A stretch of 64,000 nucleotides of DNA from Ichthyophis bannanicus (taxonomy: Eukaryota; Chordata; Amphibia; Gymnophiona; Ichthyophiidae), in contig CM066040.1 in NCBI GenBank assembly GCA_033557465.1, positions 326,572,297-326,636,296 on the forward strand. Reading direction: 5' to 3'. Position numbers and translations under genes: made by a program. Under the pieces are notes generated by a model, which made no database searches, was not told the DNA's origin, and was given only the letters and a program-made list of their open reading frames with translations. How positions within the stretch are numbered: the first letter of the stretch is position 1; each line of letters begins with the position of its first letter. Positions 49,711 through 60,910 of this stretch are shown here, piece by piece.

Positions 49711-51531
49711 CATGGAAAAACCAGCTAGTGGTTTTAAGAAATGTTCTAAATGTGGCGGTACCATATCCATCACCGACCCCCATGAATGGTGTCTTAAATG
49801 TTTAGGTTCTGACTATTCTCCATTGGAGTGTCTCTCCTGCAGAAAGATGACCAAGAGGGGCCTGCAGAATAGAACTGTACCCTTTTTGCCGCTGATACGA
49901 TGTCCGTTGCATCAACGTCTTCCAGGGCTTCATCTTCCTCCCATGGATCTCAGGTAACTAAACCTAAGTCTTCTAAGACTGGCCGGTCCTCAAAGAGTAG
50001 ATCTCCTTCTAAGTATCGAGATGCCACTGGCATTGCCTTCGAGGAAAGTTCACCGGCAAAACAGCCCCGGCGGGAGGCCTCGGTCTCCAAAGCATTAACG
50101 GGGCTCCAGAATGTTCCAGAGGCTTCAACCTCTGCAGAACTACTGGTGCCATGTTCTGGGGTCATGGCTGCTTCCACCGGTACCGACACCCAGGCATCGG
50201 CAGGAGCGATGGATCAGAAAATCCTCGCTATCGAACGCAATCTAGTGGCTCTCTTAGCAGCTTCGGTACCGCTAAGACCGCTACAGACGGTTCCACAGGT
50301 ATCGGTGCCGGTACCGAGTGCACTTGCCTCGGCAGGTATGCTGCCCCCATGCCGAGCCTTGAGTCTATCTCAGGTATCAAGGGGCCGGTACCGAGACACA
50401 GCGATACCGACTTTGAGCATTACCGGTACTGAGCGTTACAGGAACACCTGGCACAGAGATACTTCAAATCCTCTGATTCCGATGACTCTGACGGTACTAG
50501 AGCAATCCTTCCGGAGGATCCATCTCCTTCTCCTCAATGCAGAATGTCTCCTCCAGAGGACATGTCCTTCCAGGATTTCATACGTGATGTAGCTCGAGGT
50601 CATGCAATCACGGTGACTCCAGAAAAGGAACCCAGAGAAGAAGAATTAGAAATTCTTCAATGCCCTAAGGCTCCTAAAGAGGCAGCTACCCTTCCCATTC
50701 ACAGGACCTTGCAGGATCTTATGCTAAGAATGTGGGAAACCCCTTTAACGGTGTCTCCACACTCCCAATGACTTAATACCATATACCGAGTTCCAAGCTG
50801 TCCTGGGTTTCAAAATACTCAGTTACCACACCATTCAATGGTAGTGGAATTGGCAATGTGTAGGATTAAGAGTGCTAAAATGCACTCCTCCAATCCTCCA
50901 GGCCGTGAGTCGAGGACACGCGATGCCTTTGGGCGTTGATGCTTTCAATCCTCCATGTTGGCAGCCAGGATCAGCTCTTACATCCTCTATATGGGAATTC
51001 CTCAAAGAAGTTACAGGACACTTGGAGCTCATGAGCCCTCTTCTTCCTGAGGACAAAAGAGGGGATTTTCTTACTCTGCTCAAACACGCCCAGGATGTCT
51101 CTGTGAACCGTGCAACCTTTGATTGCTTTGAATGTATTAGCAGAACCTCTGCTATTTCCATTGGTGCATGTCGTATTGCCTGGCTCTAGGCATTGGACTT
51201 AGAACAATGGGTGCAAGAGAAAATGGTAATTATTCCTTGCACAGGAGAAAATCTCTTTGGCAAGGATTGGCAAGACAAGGCAAATCAGCTTGAATCTGAA
51301 AATACTAGCTTGAACAGACTATCAAAGTCTACAGCCAACCCAGCAAAGAAAAAGTCAGCCAAGAACCCCTTTTTCAATAAGAAAAAGAGGTTTTACCCAT
51401 CTTACACCCATCATGTTCACTGTCCAGTTCATGTTCCCCAAAAGGGGAACCAACAGAACAGACAACAGCGGAAGCCAAAAGTTCCAAGAACTCAATTGGC
51501 TCCGCAAGTTCAGCCCCCTCAGGGGCTTTGA
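49711..51531 (+). pseudogene. DIRS B gag, frame-broken
   Basis: Starts M-E-K-P-A-S-G-F-K-K-C-S-K-C with the same Cys/His cluster as copy A (…DPHEWCLKCLGSDYSP, CLSCRKMTKRGLQN). A shift at about 49890 moves to the next frame (SSRASSSSHGSQVTK, AKQPRREASVSKA). Further breaks occur at about 50400, 50769 (stop), 50930 and 51190 (stop). The final piece ends VQPPQGL at 51531. The valine/proline section is partly preserved. Confidence 0.8.
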
Positions 51532-52750
51532 CTCTTTCCTAGAGAACTTAGTCTTTCTGCCCCTGAAAGGTCCAGAACCCGTCACCATTCCAGGAAGGTT
51601 ATGCCATTTTGCCAGCAGATGGCAACAAATAACATAAAAAAACTGGACTCTGTCCATTGTACGAGAGGGGTACAGACTCCACTTCCACAGCCTGCCCCCT
51701 CCTACAATCATAAAACAGTTCAATCCTCAGGTCCCTGTCACCAATCTCTTGGGTCAGAAGGTCGCATCACTTCTTGCTCAAGGAGCAATAGAAGAAGTAC
51801 CCATACCCCAACAGGGGACGGGATTCTACTCCCCCTATTTTCTCATTCCCAAGAAAACAGGGGGACACAGGCCTATTCTGGACCTCAGAGAATTAAACAA
51901 ATATATGTTCCAAGAAAAATTCAAAATGATCTCCCTCGGAACACTCCTGCCATACCTTAAGAGTCAGGACTGGCTATGTTCTCTAGATCTAAAGGATGCA
52001 TATACTCATAGTCTCATCCATACAGATCACAGAAAATTCATTCAATTCCTTTTCCAGGGAAGACACTTCCAATACAAGGTTCTTCCTTTCGGTGTGGCTT
52101 CTGCCCCAAGAGTCTTCACAAAATGCATGGCAATAGTAGCAGCATTTCTGAGAACTCTAGGAATACTCATCTTCCCCTACTTAGACGACTGGCTCATTCG
52201 AGCATCCACAGCTCCAGAAGCCAGCTTCGCTCTTTCTCGCACGATGCGAATTCTTCGCTACTTGGGACTGGTCATAAACCTCCCAAAATCTCAGCTCACC
52301 CCTTCTCAACCCCTGGAGTTCATAGGGGCTCGACTGGATACCAGATGGTCAAGGCCTTTCCTACCACAGCCCCGCTGTCTTTGTATAGTGCAGCTGGCAT
52401 CCCAAGCAGCTATGAAAGTCTTCCTAACTGCTCGGGAAATGCTTCAGCTTCTGGAGCATATGACATCCACTGTCCATGTGGTTCCCTATGCTCGCCTTCA
52501 CATGCTCGCAGCCCAGTGGACCATCTCCTCTCAGTGGACGCAGGCCTCGGGTCGCCTATCGGACAAAATCAGAAACTCCACACATCTCATTTCATCCCTT
52601 CAGTGGTGGCCATCGCTGGAAAACCTTCTAGTAGGCTCTCATTTCCAGCAGCCTCTATTCCAGGCCACCCTAACAACAGATGCTTCCAAGTTGGGTTGGG
52701 GGGCTCACTTGCACGATCTCTCGACTCAGGATCTTTGGACCCCGCAGTAG
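51532..52750 (+). pseudogene. DIRS B reverse transcriptase and RNase H start
   Basis: RT blocks in order: LTIPGRL-like VTIPGRLCHFASRWQQIT then a stop near 51639. It is open from 51749: LLAQGAIEEVPIPQQGTGFY, SPYFLIPKKTGGHRPILDL, LCSLDLKDAYTHSLIHTDHR, VLPFGVASAPRVFTKCMAI, FPYLDDWLIRA (catalytic YLDD), LEFIGARLDT. RNase H: LTTDASKLGWGAHL. A TAG at 52748-52750 ends this frame, and RNase H continues downstream. Confidence 0.85.
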
Positions 52751-53530
52751 ACTTGTCTTCACATAAACCTCCTAGAACTCAGAGCCATTTTCCATGCTCT
52801 TCGAGTATTCCAGGCCCAGCTCAGCTACAAGACAGTTTGGGTCCAGAGCGACAATCAGGTAGCCATGTTCTGCATGAACAAGCAGGGTGGAACAAGCTCT
52901 CTGTCATTATGCAATGAAACTTTGCGACTGTGGGCCCTCGCCAGAGAGCATCAAATCCACCTCCTAGTGATACATCTTCCGGGCATTCAAAATCTTTGGG
53001 CAGACAAACTCAGTCGAATACTGCTGCCACACAAATGGTCTCTTCACTCAGACCAGATTGCTCGAGTGTTTCGAATCTGGAGGACCCCAGATATAGACCT
53101 CTTTGCAAGTCCACAGAATGCCAAACTTCCCCGATTCTGTTCAAGAATTCCAGCTCAAAACTGTCAGGCAAGAGATGTTTTCCTCCTCCACTGGGGGCAA
53201 GACTTCCTCTGTCTTCCCACCCATTCCTCTCATTCACAAAACACTGTTCAAACTTCAGAGAGACAGAGGACATATGCTACTCATAGCGCCACGTTGGCCA
53301 CGGCATACATGGTATCCTCTGCTTCTATGTCTCTCTCAAGCCACGCCACTGGAGTTGGGACATGCTCCAGATCTTCTGTCCCAGGAGGACGGGACGCTAT
53401 TGCATCCGAATCCCCAGTCCCTGCATCTCAGGGCCTGGTTGCTGAGGACGTAGAGCTTCCAGATATCAACATTTCTCAACAGGTAAGGGATATCCTGTTG
53501 GCCTCCAGAAAACCTTCCACAAGATGATCC
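52751..53530 (+). pseudogene. DIRS B RNase H end and connection region
   Basis: After the stop: LLELRAIFHALRVFQAQL, VQSDNQVAMFCMNKQGGTSS (RNase H), HLPGIQNLWADKLSRILLPH. Then the connection region, spread over two frames: DIDLFASPQNAKLPRF, FPPIPLIHKTLFKLQRDRGH and MLLIAPRWPRHTWYPLLL. It ends QQVRDILLASRKPSTR before a stop at 53524-53526. The connection may correspond to the methyltransferase-like domain reported for DIRS elements. That assignment is not secure. Confidence 0.7.
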
Positions 53531-54483
53531 TTTAAGTGGAAAAGGTCTCTGTATGGTGTTCTCAAAGGGGACTTACCCCCTTTTCGGTGCCTGTGGAATC
53601 GCTACTGGAGTATCTCCTCCACTTATCAAATTCTGGTCTTAAAACCAATTCAATAAGGGTTCATCTTAGTGCCATTGCTGCTTTCTGCAGACCACTAGAT
53701 GTACAACTTATCTCCTCTCATCCACTCGTAGTAAGATTTGTGAGAGGTCTACTCTTAACAAAACCTCCCATTAAGCCGCCGCTGGTGGCATGGGATCTTA
53801 ATCTTGTTCTCGGGCAGCTTATGAAACCGCCCTTTGAGCCCTTAGCCACTACGGACCTGAAGTTTCTTTCTTGGAAAGTTATCTTCGTAGCTGCTCTCAC
53901 TTCTGCAAGATGCATCAGTGAGTTGCAGGCCTTAGTGGCTGATCCTCCTTATACAAGATTTCACCATGATGAGGTAGTTCTTAGGACTCATCCTCACTTC
54001 ATGCCAAAGGTGGTTTTGCCTTTTCATTTAAACCAAGCGGTTTACCTTCCTGTATTCTTTCGTAGGCCTCATGCCTCTAATGCAGAAAGGAACCTTCATA
54101 CCTTGGATTGTAAAAGAGCCTTGGTTTTTTACCTTCAAAGAACTAAGCAACATAGAAAATCTTCTCAGCTTTTCGTTACTTTTGATTCTAGTCATTTGGG
54201 ACTTCCAGTTTCCAAAAGAACTCTCTCTAGATGGATTGCAAATTGCATATCCTTTGCATATGAGAGTAAGGGACTTCCTCTCGAAGGCCACGTCACAGCT
54301 CACAATGTGAGAGCAATGGCAACCTCTATGGCTAATCTTCATTCTGTGTCCATTGACAACATCTGTAGAGCAGCCACCTGGGCTTCAGTACACACCTTTA
54401 CACCCCATTATTGTTTAGACAAGGACTCCCGTTGGGATGCCTCGTTCGGACAGGCTGTTCTACAGCATCTCTTTCAGACTTAG
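53527..54483 (+). CDS. DIRS B tyrosine recombinase, nearly complete
   Basis: Open for 315 residues from the ATG at 53536. That is not a true start: the relatives place about 25-30 more residues (STRKTYSFKW) upstream, lost to a frame break at 53524. N-terminal core domain: RVHLSAIAAFCRPL, PLVAWDLNLVLGQLMKPPF. Catalytic positions: arginine in TSARCISELQAL (codon 53908-53910), H-x-x-R in TAHNVRAMATS (from 54301), and tyrosine in FTPHYCLDKD (codon 54409-54411). The recombinase would integrate the circular DNA. It is followed by the internal complementary region. Confidence 0.8.
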
Positions 54484-54607
54484 TACAACTCCTACCCACC
54501 GTCTTGGGTTTTCGATGCTAGAGTTCCATGGGAGGAAGAATGACCCATCTCACCAGAGGTTTGCAGCTTGTTAGGGTCATCCACCTGGCATCTCTCAGCT
54601 GGGGAGT

Positions 54608-54708
54608 CCCCATATGTGAAGACTACATTCCTGCTTGTTCCTGGAGATAGCGTAGTTACTCACCTGTAACAGGTGATCTCCGGGACCAACAGGAATTAAG
54701 TCTTCACA
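54608..54708 (+). repeat. DIRS B internal complementary region
   Basis: CATATGTGAAGACTACATTC… GGAGATA (complement of left end) directly followed by GCGTAGTTACTCACCTGTAAC…GTCTTCAC (complement of right end). Same logic as in copy A with B's own variants (GCGTAG instead of GCACAG). Confidence 0.9.
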
Positions 54709-54780
54709 ACCTGCCCACCTCCCATAGGAGTTGTCTCTCTCGCTCTCTCTCCTTTTGTCTCAGCTATAAACTCAACTGAC

Positions 54781-54911
54781 GGAGGAGAGTTGGAAAGGCG
54801 GGAAGGCAGCAAGCAGGCACTGTAGGATGCTCCCAAAAGCTTTCCTATTGGACGCTGGATAGCGTTCCCGCACAGGCTCCGTCGGTACCGATGATACCCA
54901 TATGTGAAGAC
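54781..54911 (-). repeat. DIRS B right inverted terminal repeat
   Basis: Inverse of 49338-49468. Confidence 0.85.
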
Positions 54912-54989
54912 TTAATTCCTGCTGTTCCCGGAGATCACCTGTTACAGGTGAGTAACTACGCTTTACAGATAATGCAGTGATTGAAAATA

Positions 54990-55620
54990 AATAAGTAGTA
55001 ATAAGGTGTGTATACAATTAACAATAAGCAAGGTGGGGGGGGGGTAATTGGATGAATGTTATCTATGTACAGGGTGGTTAGATTTATGTATGTACATATC
55101 TAAAGTTGGAATAACGGGTAGTAGTAATATTCATGTTGGGTGGACTCTGATAAGGCTCTGCACTGTAAAATTCCAGGAATAAATGTTTTTTTAGTTTCTT
55201 GCATAATTCTACAATGGTTTTGATGGCTCTTGTGTGGTGATAGCTTGTTCCATATTGTAGGAGCATAGATGACAAATGCTCTATTATGTGTCCTTTCAGT
55301 CATTGTGCGCATTTTAGAGGGCATGTCTAGTAGGTTGACTGTGTTGTGTCTTCTTGATCTGTTGTTGGAGGTTCTTTTTAGCAGGCACATGAGTTCTTGA
55401 GCAGATTGATTATGAAAGTGTTGAAGATTGCCTATCATAGCTAGAATAAAATATAAAGCAGTCAATTGAGTAGCTTGAAGATTGGGGTGATGGGTAGTAA
55501 TGGGTGGAGAGGGAAGTACTAGATTATTCCATTTGCGTGAATTGTGTATTGATTGCAGGTGTAGCGCCATGTGTTGGGGGTTGAGTGTATTACTGTTTTG
55601 GGTCGGGGTGAGGTTTTTGG
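54990..55620 (-). pseudogene. LINE copy 5, C-terminal fragment and 3' end
   Basis: The minus strand encodes MALHLQSIHNSRKWNNL, then FILAMIGNLQHFHNQSAQEL and THNRAFVIYAPTIWNKLSP (the RAFxxxAPxxWNxLP block). It is probably the distal part of the minus-strand LINE at 57950-60910, from which it is separated by a plus-strand LINE and with the RT core deleted. The 3' end lies against DIRS B. Confidence 0.6.
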
Positions 55621-57946
55621 TGAGTATCTTGACTATTTGACTACGCTAATCGAAGACCTGATCAACACTTGGAATACCACAATGTCCTCCGCATCATGCT
55701 CAACAACAAATGGCACCACAACCAGAGCTACTGCAACAAGAGCCCAATGGTACACCCCCGACATACGGAGACTAAAAATCCAACTCATGAGAACCGAGCA
55801 AAAATGGAGAAAGATCAAAAAAGAAGCCGACAAAGCAAAATACATGATTGAACTAGCCGCCTACCATATAGAAACAGACAAAGCAAAAAGGACCTTCCAC
55901 TCAAAAATCATAAATACCTCAATAAACAAACCACGGGAGCTCTTTGAGATTCTCATAAAGCTAACAAAGACACCAAACCACTCCAACCAGCTCCCAAACA
56001 TCCCACCAGAACTTCTAGCATGCCAATACAAGCAACTCCAACAACTACCCAACCCACAATTGAACTCAACAACAATGACAACAACCTACTCTGTTACAAA
56101 AGATACAGACTGGAGTACATTTGATACAGTCACCAAAGAAAACATAGAATCCACTATCACCAGCCCAAACATCACTACCTCCCCACTAGACCCCTGCCCA
56201 GTAGAGTGGATAAAAAAAAATCTAAAGAAAACATAAGCGCTGCACTAACCCACATTGTCAATGAATCTCTCAAACAAGGGCACATGCCAGAAGCCCTCAA
56301 AACCTCCATCATTAGCCCAACCCTAAAGAAAACCAACCTGGACCCCATCGACCCTGCCTCCTTCAGACCTATAGGAAGCCTCCCATTCACTGCCAAAGTA
56401 ATTGAGAAGATAATCCAACAACAGCTCCAAGACCACCTGGATACCAACAACATACTGGACCCACAACAACATGGATTCCGCCCACTACATGGAGTCGAGA
56501 CCCTCATGACATCACTAATGAACACCCTCATCAAAGGTACACAGACCAAACACTCTGGATATACCATGCTCTTCCTAAACATATCCGCAGCCTTTAACAC
56601 CATCTCCCACAACACCCTCCTACACAGACTCCAAGAAATTGGCATCAAAGATGTTGTACTTAAATGGTTCCGCTCCTACCTGACCAACAGGCAAAAACTG
56701 ATCCACACAAGCATGGCAACCTCCCCCCCCCCCCTTCTGCCAGCAACAAGGAGTACCCCAAGGCTCCACACTATCCGCCATGCTCTTCAATATCTACCTA
56801 CAGCCACTCTGCTCAATAATACGCGCTCATAACATCAACTACCACATCTTCACAGATGACATAATGCTGTATGCTCCCATTACAACCACCAACCCAACAA
56901 ATAATCACCTGTCAGACTGCTTCATTGAAATCTCCTGCTGGCTACAAGAGAACAGCCTATCTATCAACATTAAAAAAACAGAAGCCCTCATAGTGACCAA
57001 AGACCTAACTTCACCCCGCCACCACACCTCATACTAGGAACCACCCAAATACAAATTCAACCTCAAATAAAATATGTAGAAATCAAATTCAAGCGCTTAC
57101 AGTCAACCAACAGATAAAAAAGACTACCAGAACAATATTCCACAAAACAAAGATGGTACAACGACTCAGACCACTCCTCGACCCAAAGGACTTCAGAACA
57201 GTCATGCAAGCCATGAAGCTTCCCCACCTAGACTACTGTAATACGATTTATCACGGACTACCCACCACCCACATCAACCCCATACAAATAGCACTAAACA
57301 CCACAGCAAGAATCATCCAGAAAGCGAAAAAACATGACCACATCACTCCAATCCTAAGAGAACTCCACATCCTCCCTCTCGAAGCAAGAATAAAATACAA
57401 ATCTATCCTGCTCATCCACAAAGCCCACCATCAGACACAATCTTCTCAACTCCAGACTCTACTACCCCAGACCATCCTCAACAAACTAACCCGTAAGAAC
57501 ACCAACACCACACTCACCATCCCCCATGAACGAACTAAATTCAATCAGCAGACCTGCAACAGAGCATTCGAACTGTACGCACCCTCCCTCTGGTACTCCC
57601 TCCTGAACCTGATCCAAAGAAACAGTGACTTCCCCACATTCCGAAAACAACTAAAAACCATCCTATTTCACGAATATCTTGGACTAGAAAAAGACTCCTC
57701 TCACTGATTGCACCTCCAGCCCCTAAACGACCCTCTCTATCACCAACTGTGAAACTTACATCTTTTTGTCTACGTCTTTTGTCTAATATGTTCCGTTCTG
57801 TTCGAATCATTAATGTTGACCCTCTTGAAGACAGCCCCCCCTTTTTTCTGTCGACTTGATTACTGTCCACCCCCCTTTTTGTTAGGCCGCTTTGACCCGG
57901 TGAAAAGCGGGATATAAATGTAGCTAAATAAATAAATAAAATAAAT
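55621..57946 (+). mobile_element. L2-like LINE (+) inserted in LINE copy 5
   Basis: 5'-truncated at the endonuclease-RT linker. It contains RT and a 3' tail (GGCCGCTTTGACCCGG…AAAGCGGGATATAAATG, AAATAAATAAATAAAATAAA to 57946). RT frames are broken. It is closest to the type of copy 1 (AHNINYHIFTDDIMLYAPI compared with AHKIQYTIYAGGIMIFTPI). Confidence 0.8.
55630..57707 (+). pseudogene. L2-like LINE reverse transcriptase, four frame pieces
   Basis: Linker LIEDLINTWNTTMSSA and QWYTPDIRRLKIQLMRTEQK (55640-55830). The frame shifts at a run of eight A near 56213, then SFRPIGSLPFTAKVIEKIIQ, HGFRPLHGVETLMTSL and MLFLNISAAFNTISHN (catalytic FLDIAAAFDS block with Asp replaced by Asn). It shifts again at a C-run near 56730, then MLFNIYLQPLCSII and FTDDIMLYAP (catalytic box FTDD). 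It shifts again near 57040, then LRPLLDPKDFRTVMQAMKLP, HLDYCNTIYHGLP, ILRELHILPLEARIKYKSI and a stop at 57707. Confidence 0.8.
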
Positions 57947-57949
57947 TTC

Positions 57950-59845
57950 GAAAAGCTAGGTTTATTGATGGAGCTCTTGATTAGATTGGTATGGTATTCT
58001 TTCTTGGCTGTGGGGGTAAGGTCACAGTATTTCTTTAAATTCTCTAGGTAGAGGGTCTGTGTCTGTTGGTCATAGTTTTTCTCTATTTGCGTTCGATGCA
58101 CCGTAGTTTGCATTTCATGTTTTTCAAAGCAGTAGAATACCATGGGGTGGTAGGTTGACGTGTACTTTTCTCAGGTTTTGTTGGTGCTTGCATTGTGGAT
58201 GTTATTGTGGCATTCCAATTATTTATTAGGTCTTCAAGATGATCATTGGTGGGAGGTATAGTTAAACTTCGTAGGATCTGCTGAATGAAGGCTTGGTTGT
58301 TGAATGGCTGGAATCTTTGAGAAATTTTGTTTTCTTTCATCGTGAGGTTATTTGTGTTTGGGGAGGAAGTGTGAAGCTGATGAAATAGGGTCGGACCATG
58401 AGACTGGATTGATTGTTGGGGTTGGTGTGTTTGGGTTATTTGCTAGGGCCGTTGTGTCAAATAAAAGATACAGGATTCCACCTTTGTGAGTTTGGTTGTT
58501 GATAATTTGAGTGAATTGTAGATCGTTCATGGCTTCTATGAATGTGGCAGCCTGATTTTTGGGTGCTGAGGATAGAGTGAAGTCTCTGAGGAGAATGAGG
58601 TTGGTCAGTTTGAAGGAGTGGGCATAACCTGTTTTGAGTATAGTGGCTAGTTCATCTGTGTTGGTAGTTAGTGCTCTGTATACCAGAGATAACATAACAC
58701 TTGTTTATGATTGCGATTGTGTCAAGATTTTGAGTAGATGAGAGTTCAATGTTTCTGAAGTTTAGTCATTTGTTGGTAAAGATGCAGGTTCCATCCCCTC
58801 TGCTGATAGCTCTGGGACAGTTGTGGATTTTGTGTGTGGGAGTGTTTAGTTGGTTTATTAGGATGTTGTCTGTTGTTGAAAACCAGGTTTCGGTTATACA
58901 GAGATATCTATGTTTTTGTTCTTTAAATAGTCATGTAGTAAGTAGATTTTATTATGGGCTGAGCGTGCACTGATCAGAGCACAGGTGATGTGTGTGTGGT
59001 TGTTTGGATGGGTATGTTTCCTGTGTACTGGGGTTAATGAGCTGTTGGAAAATAGGGTAATTAGGTTGCTATGGTCTGCGGTTTTATTTGAGTTAGGAGG
59101 ATGGTGCCAGTGGTTATGGTGTTTTAGCTACCTTAGCTTGTGGATGATAGGAATTGAGGTGTGCTGATGCAGTGAGAGAGTTCTGCCCATGTTGAGGATG
59201 ATGAGTAGTCCTAGGAGTGCAAACCAGAGGTCAACGCATGCTATTGTTGCGAGTTAGACTGGGTTGGTTGGATTGAGTGGCATGTACTAACGCCGCAGCC
59301 CCACACCCCACCCTACGTATACAAAGGCACTCACCATCACATCCCATGCACAGACAGGCACAGCCCCATTGCATCACACACACGTACACTTAATATCTGA
59401 GGCTGTAACTGCTGTTATCTGTATTTAAGTCGAAAGATACAGTGCGATATAGGAACACTGGTGATGGTCTGTGAGACTTGAGAACATGAGACCAGTGCGG
59501 GAGACAATGTACATCCAGTTTGCTATCATTAAGAAGATCTAATATTGCTGGGATTTTGTTTCTGATGGATCTAATATTCCGTACGATACATTTTATAGGG
59601 TATATTGCGCTTATGGATGATTGAGGGGAATAGTTATGTAGAGGGGTTATATATATTAAGCTTTGAGGATGGTGTTTATGATAGTTGAATGACGAAGTTT
59701 GATAGGTGAATGAGGGGCTATGCCTTTGGCGGTATTGCATGATGGGTATTTGGTGGTGTTGCATTGCAGCTGGTTGGAGAGAGTTGGTCAGCGATGCTGA
59801 AAGAAGGAGTAAGATGAGGAAATAGATAAGACTGATATTTGCCAT
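57950..59845 (-). pseudogene. LINE copy 5 ORF N-terminal half (leader and endonuclease), broken
   Basis: ATG 59845: a hydrophobic leader (residues 4-17) followed by SLQP and HQIPIM, then NIRSIRNKIPAILDLLNDS (endonuclease start). A frame break near 59430 loses the TETW block, and a segment is missing. Further blocks are VYRALTTN (58690), RDFTLSSAPKNQAATFIEAM (GDFN replaced by RDFT), NNQTHKGGILYLLFD and VSWSDP (SDH lost), then DHLEDLINNWNATITSTMQA and KKEYHTNLIKSSINKPS. The endonuclease is inactive as it stands. Confidence 0.75.
58700..59390 (-). other. Divergent endonuclease coding region of LINE copy 5
   Basis: T/G-rich on the plus strand, no open frame. It occupies the position between the leader and the GDFN-type block, so it is the decayed endonuclease middle. 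It ends near 59330 in a CA-rich patch (CACACACGTACAC). Confidence 0.4.
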
Positions 59846-60439
59846 TTTCAGTAGTAATAGAGCGCCAGCGAGGCTAAGAATTAGAATATTTCGGTCTATC
59901 AAGATCTGTCTAATCTAGAATCTAATGTGAAAAATTATAGAGCCACAATTGTCATTAATATCTGTAAAATGCAAGGGTTACTGAGTATTTCGTAGCAGTG
60001 AGGTTTTTACAAGGGTATCTGACAGAAATATCAGTATCGGTTCAGGCAGAATGATATAGATATTTGTTCAACAATAAACATATAAGCAGATTGAAATGAG
60101 CTAGTTACATATACTGAGACTTGTTCTGAGAGGAAGCATGAATAAATGGATTAAGATATGGACTCGGTATCACCTTGATGAATTACATTAAGATAAATAA
60201 ATGTAACATAGAAAGCAGTGTAGATAGATTGAACCAGGTCTTGCTAAATTAAGATAACAGATGATTACAGATATGACGATATTGCATATAAGGGTTCTGA
60301 GGCAGATGGCCATGTGCGCGACACTTTAGTTTGTTCACTTACAGATGGAGTCTGTATTGCTATTAGGTTCTCAGCAGGTATGTCCTTGCAATATCGATAA
60401 AGCCAGATGACGTTGTCGTGGATATTTGATATTAAGTAA
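59846..60439 (-). promoter_or_regulatory. 5' UTR of LINE copy 5
   Basis: AT-rich, non-coding, between the ORF and the junction motif, comparable in position and length with 7463-8228 and 39391-40075. No other structure recognised. Confidence 0.5.
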
Positions 60440-60540
60440 CTGTATCCAGTATCTGCTTGTAGTGATTGTAAACCGCTCTGATGCCCTTCAGCCTGAGCAG
60501 TATATCAAGAAATTGCATAAATTTAAACATAAACATAAGA
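60440..60540 (+). mobile_element. L2-like LINE or SINE 3' tail
   Basis: GTAAACCGCTCTGATGCCCT…TGAGCAGTATATCAAGAAAT followed by AAACATAAACATAAG repeats. It has the family's 3' hairpin form, but in opposite orientation to the surrounding LINE copy 5 leader. Confidence 0.6.
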
Positions 60541-60576
60541 TGATTAGGAAGGGCTGTTTGCATTCCCACTTGAGTT

Positions 60577-60910
60577 CTCCGCCTAAGGGCCACGCCAAAA
60601 GACCCTCTGTCAAGGCCCTCAGGCGTGGGCCCACCAGGCATGGGCATGCCCAATGGTGCCTTGATTTAAACAGAGACGGAGAGCCCCTGATTGGGCTGGA
60701 GCCGAGCAGCAGAGCTTCCTTCTCTCTGCTCGACCCTGATTGGGGGAGCAGACAGGGTGCTTTTGAGTGTCCTTTCTTTGCGCCCAATGGCGCTTTGATT
60801 TAAATGGATGTGGAGAGCCCCTGATTGGGCTGGAGCCGAGCAGCGGGGAGGAGTAGAGCTTCCCGCTCCCATGCTGTATCCCCAATCGGGGGGGCAGGTA
60901 GGGTGCTTGT
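60577..60910 (-). promoter_or_regulatory. LINE copy 5 promoter monomers and junction motif
   Basis: Junction motif CGCCTAAGGGCCACGCC…GGCCCTCAGGCG at 60577-60625. Then two units sharing CCCTGATTGGGCTGGAGCCG (60690, 60820), each with a TTGATTTAAA core. Same position as in copies 2 and 4, different unit sequence. Confidence 0.65.

Larger units (their letters stand above)
49312..54961 (+). mobile_element. DIRS copy B: full-length structure, broken frames
   Basis: A 5,650-bp DIRS element with the same ends as copy A: left TATCTCCAGGAACAAGCAGG, right …GTGAGTAACTACGC. Inverted terminal repeats are at 49338-49468 and 54781-54911 and differ at roughly 15 positions, so B is older than A. The internal complementary region lies at 54608-54708. 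Gag, RT, RNase H, connection and recombinase are all present but carry stops and shifts. This copy supplies the full layout against which A's deletion is seen. Confidence 0.9.
57950..60910 (-). mobile_element. L2-like LINE copy 5, 5' part with promoter monomers
   Basis: Minus-strand element: two promoter monomers (about 60640-60910, period about 132 bp), the junction motif (60577-60625), a 5' UTR with an inserted LINE tail (60440-60540), and the ORF from 59845 through endonuclease and linker to 57950. There the plus-strand LINE is inserted. The remainder is at 54990-55620. Confidence 0.7.

Noticed and set aside
54990..57946. Twin-primed (inverted 5') LINE made of the minus-strand piece and the plus-strand LINE
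   Set aside because: Both pieces carry their own RT C terminus and the plus-strand one has its own 3' tail, so they are two insertions.
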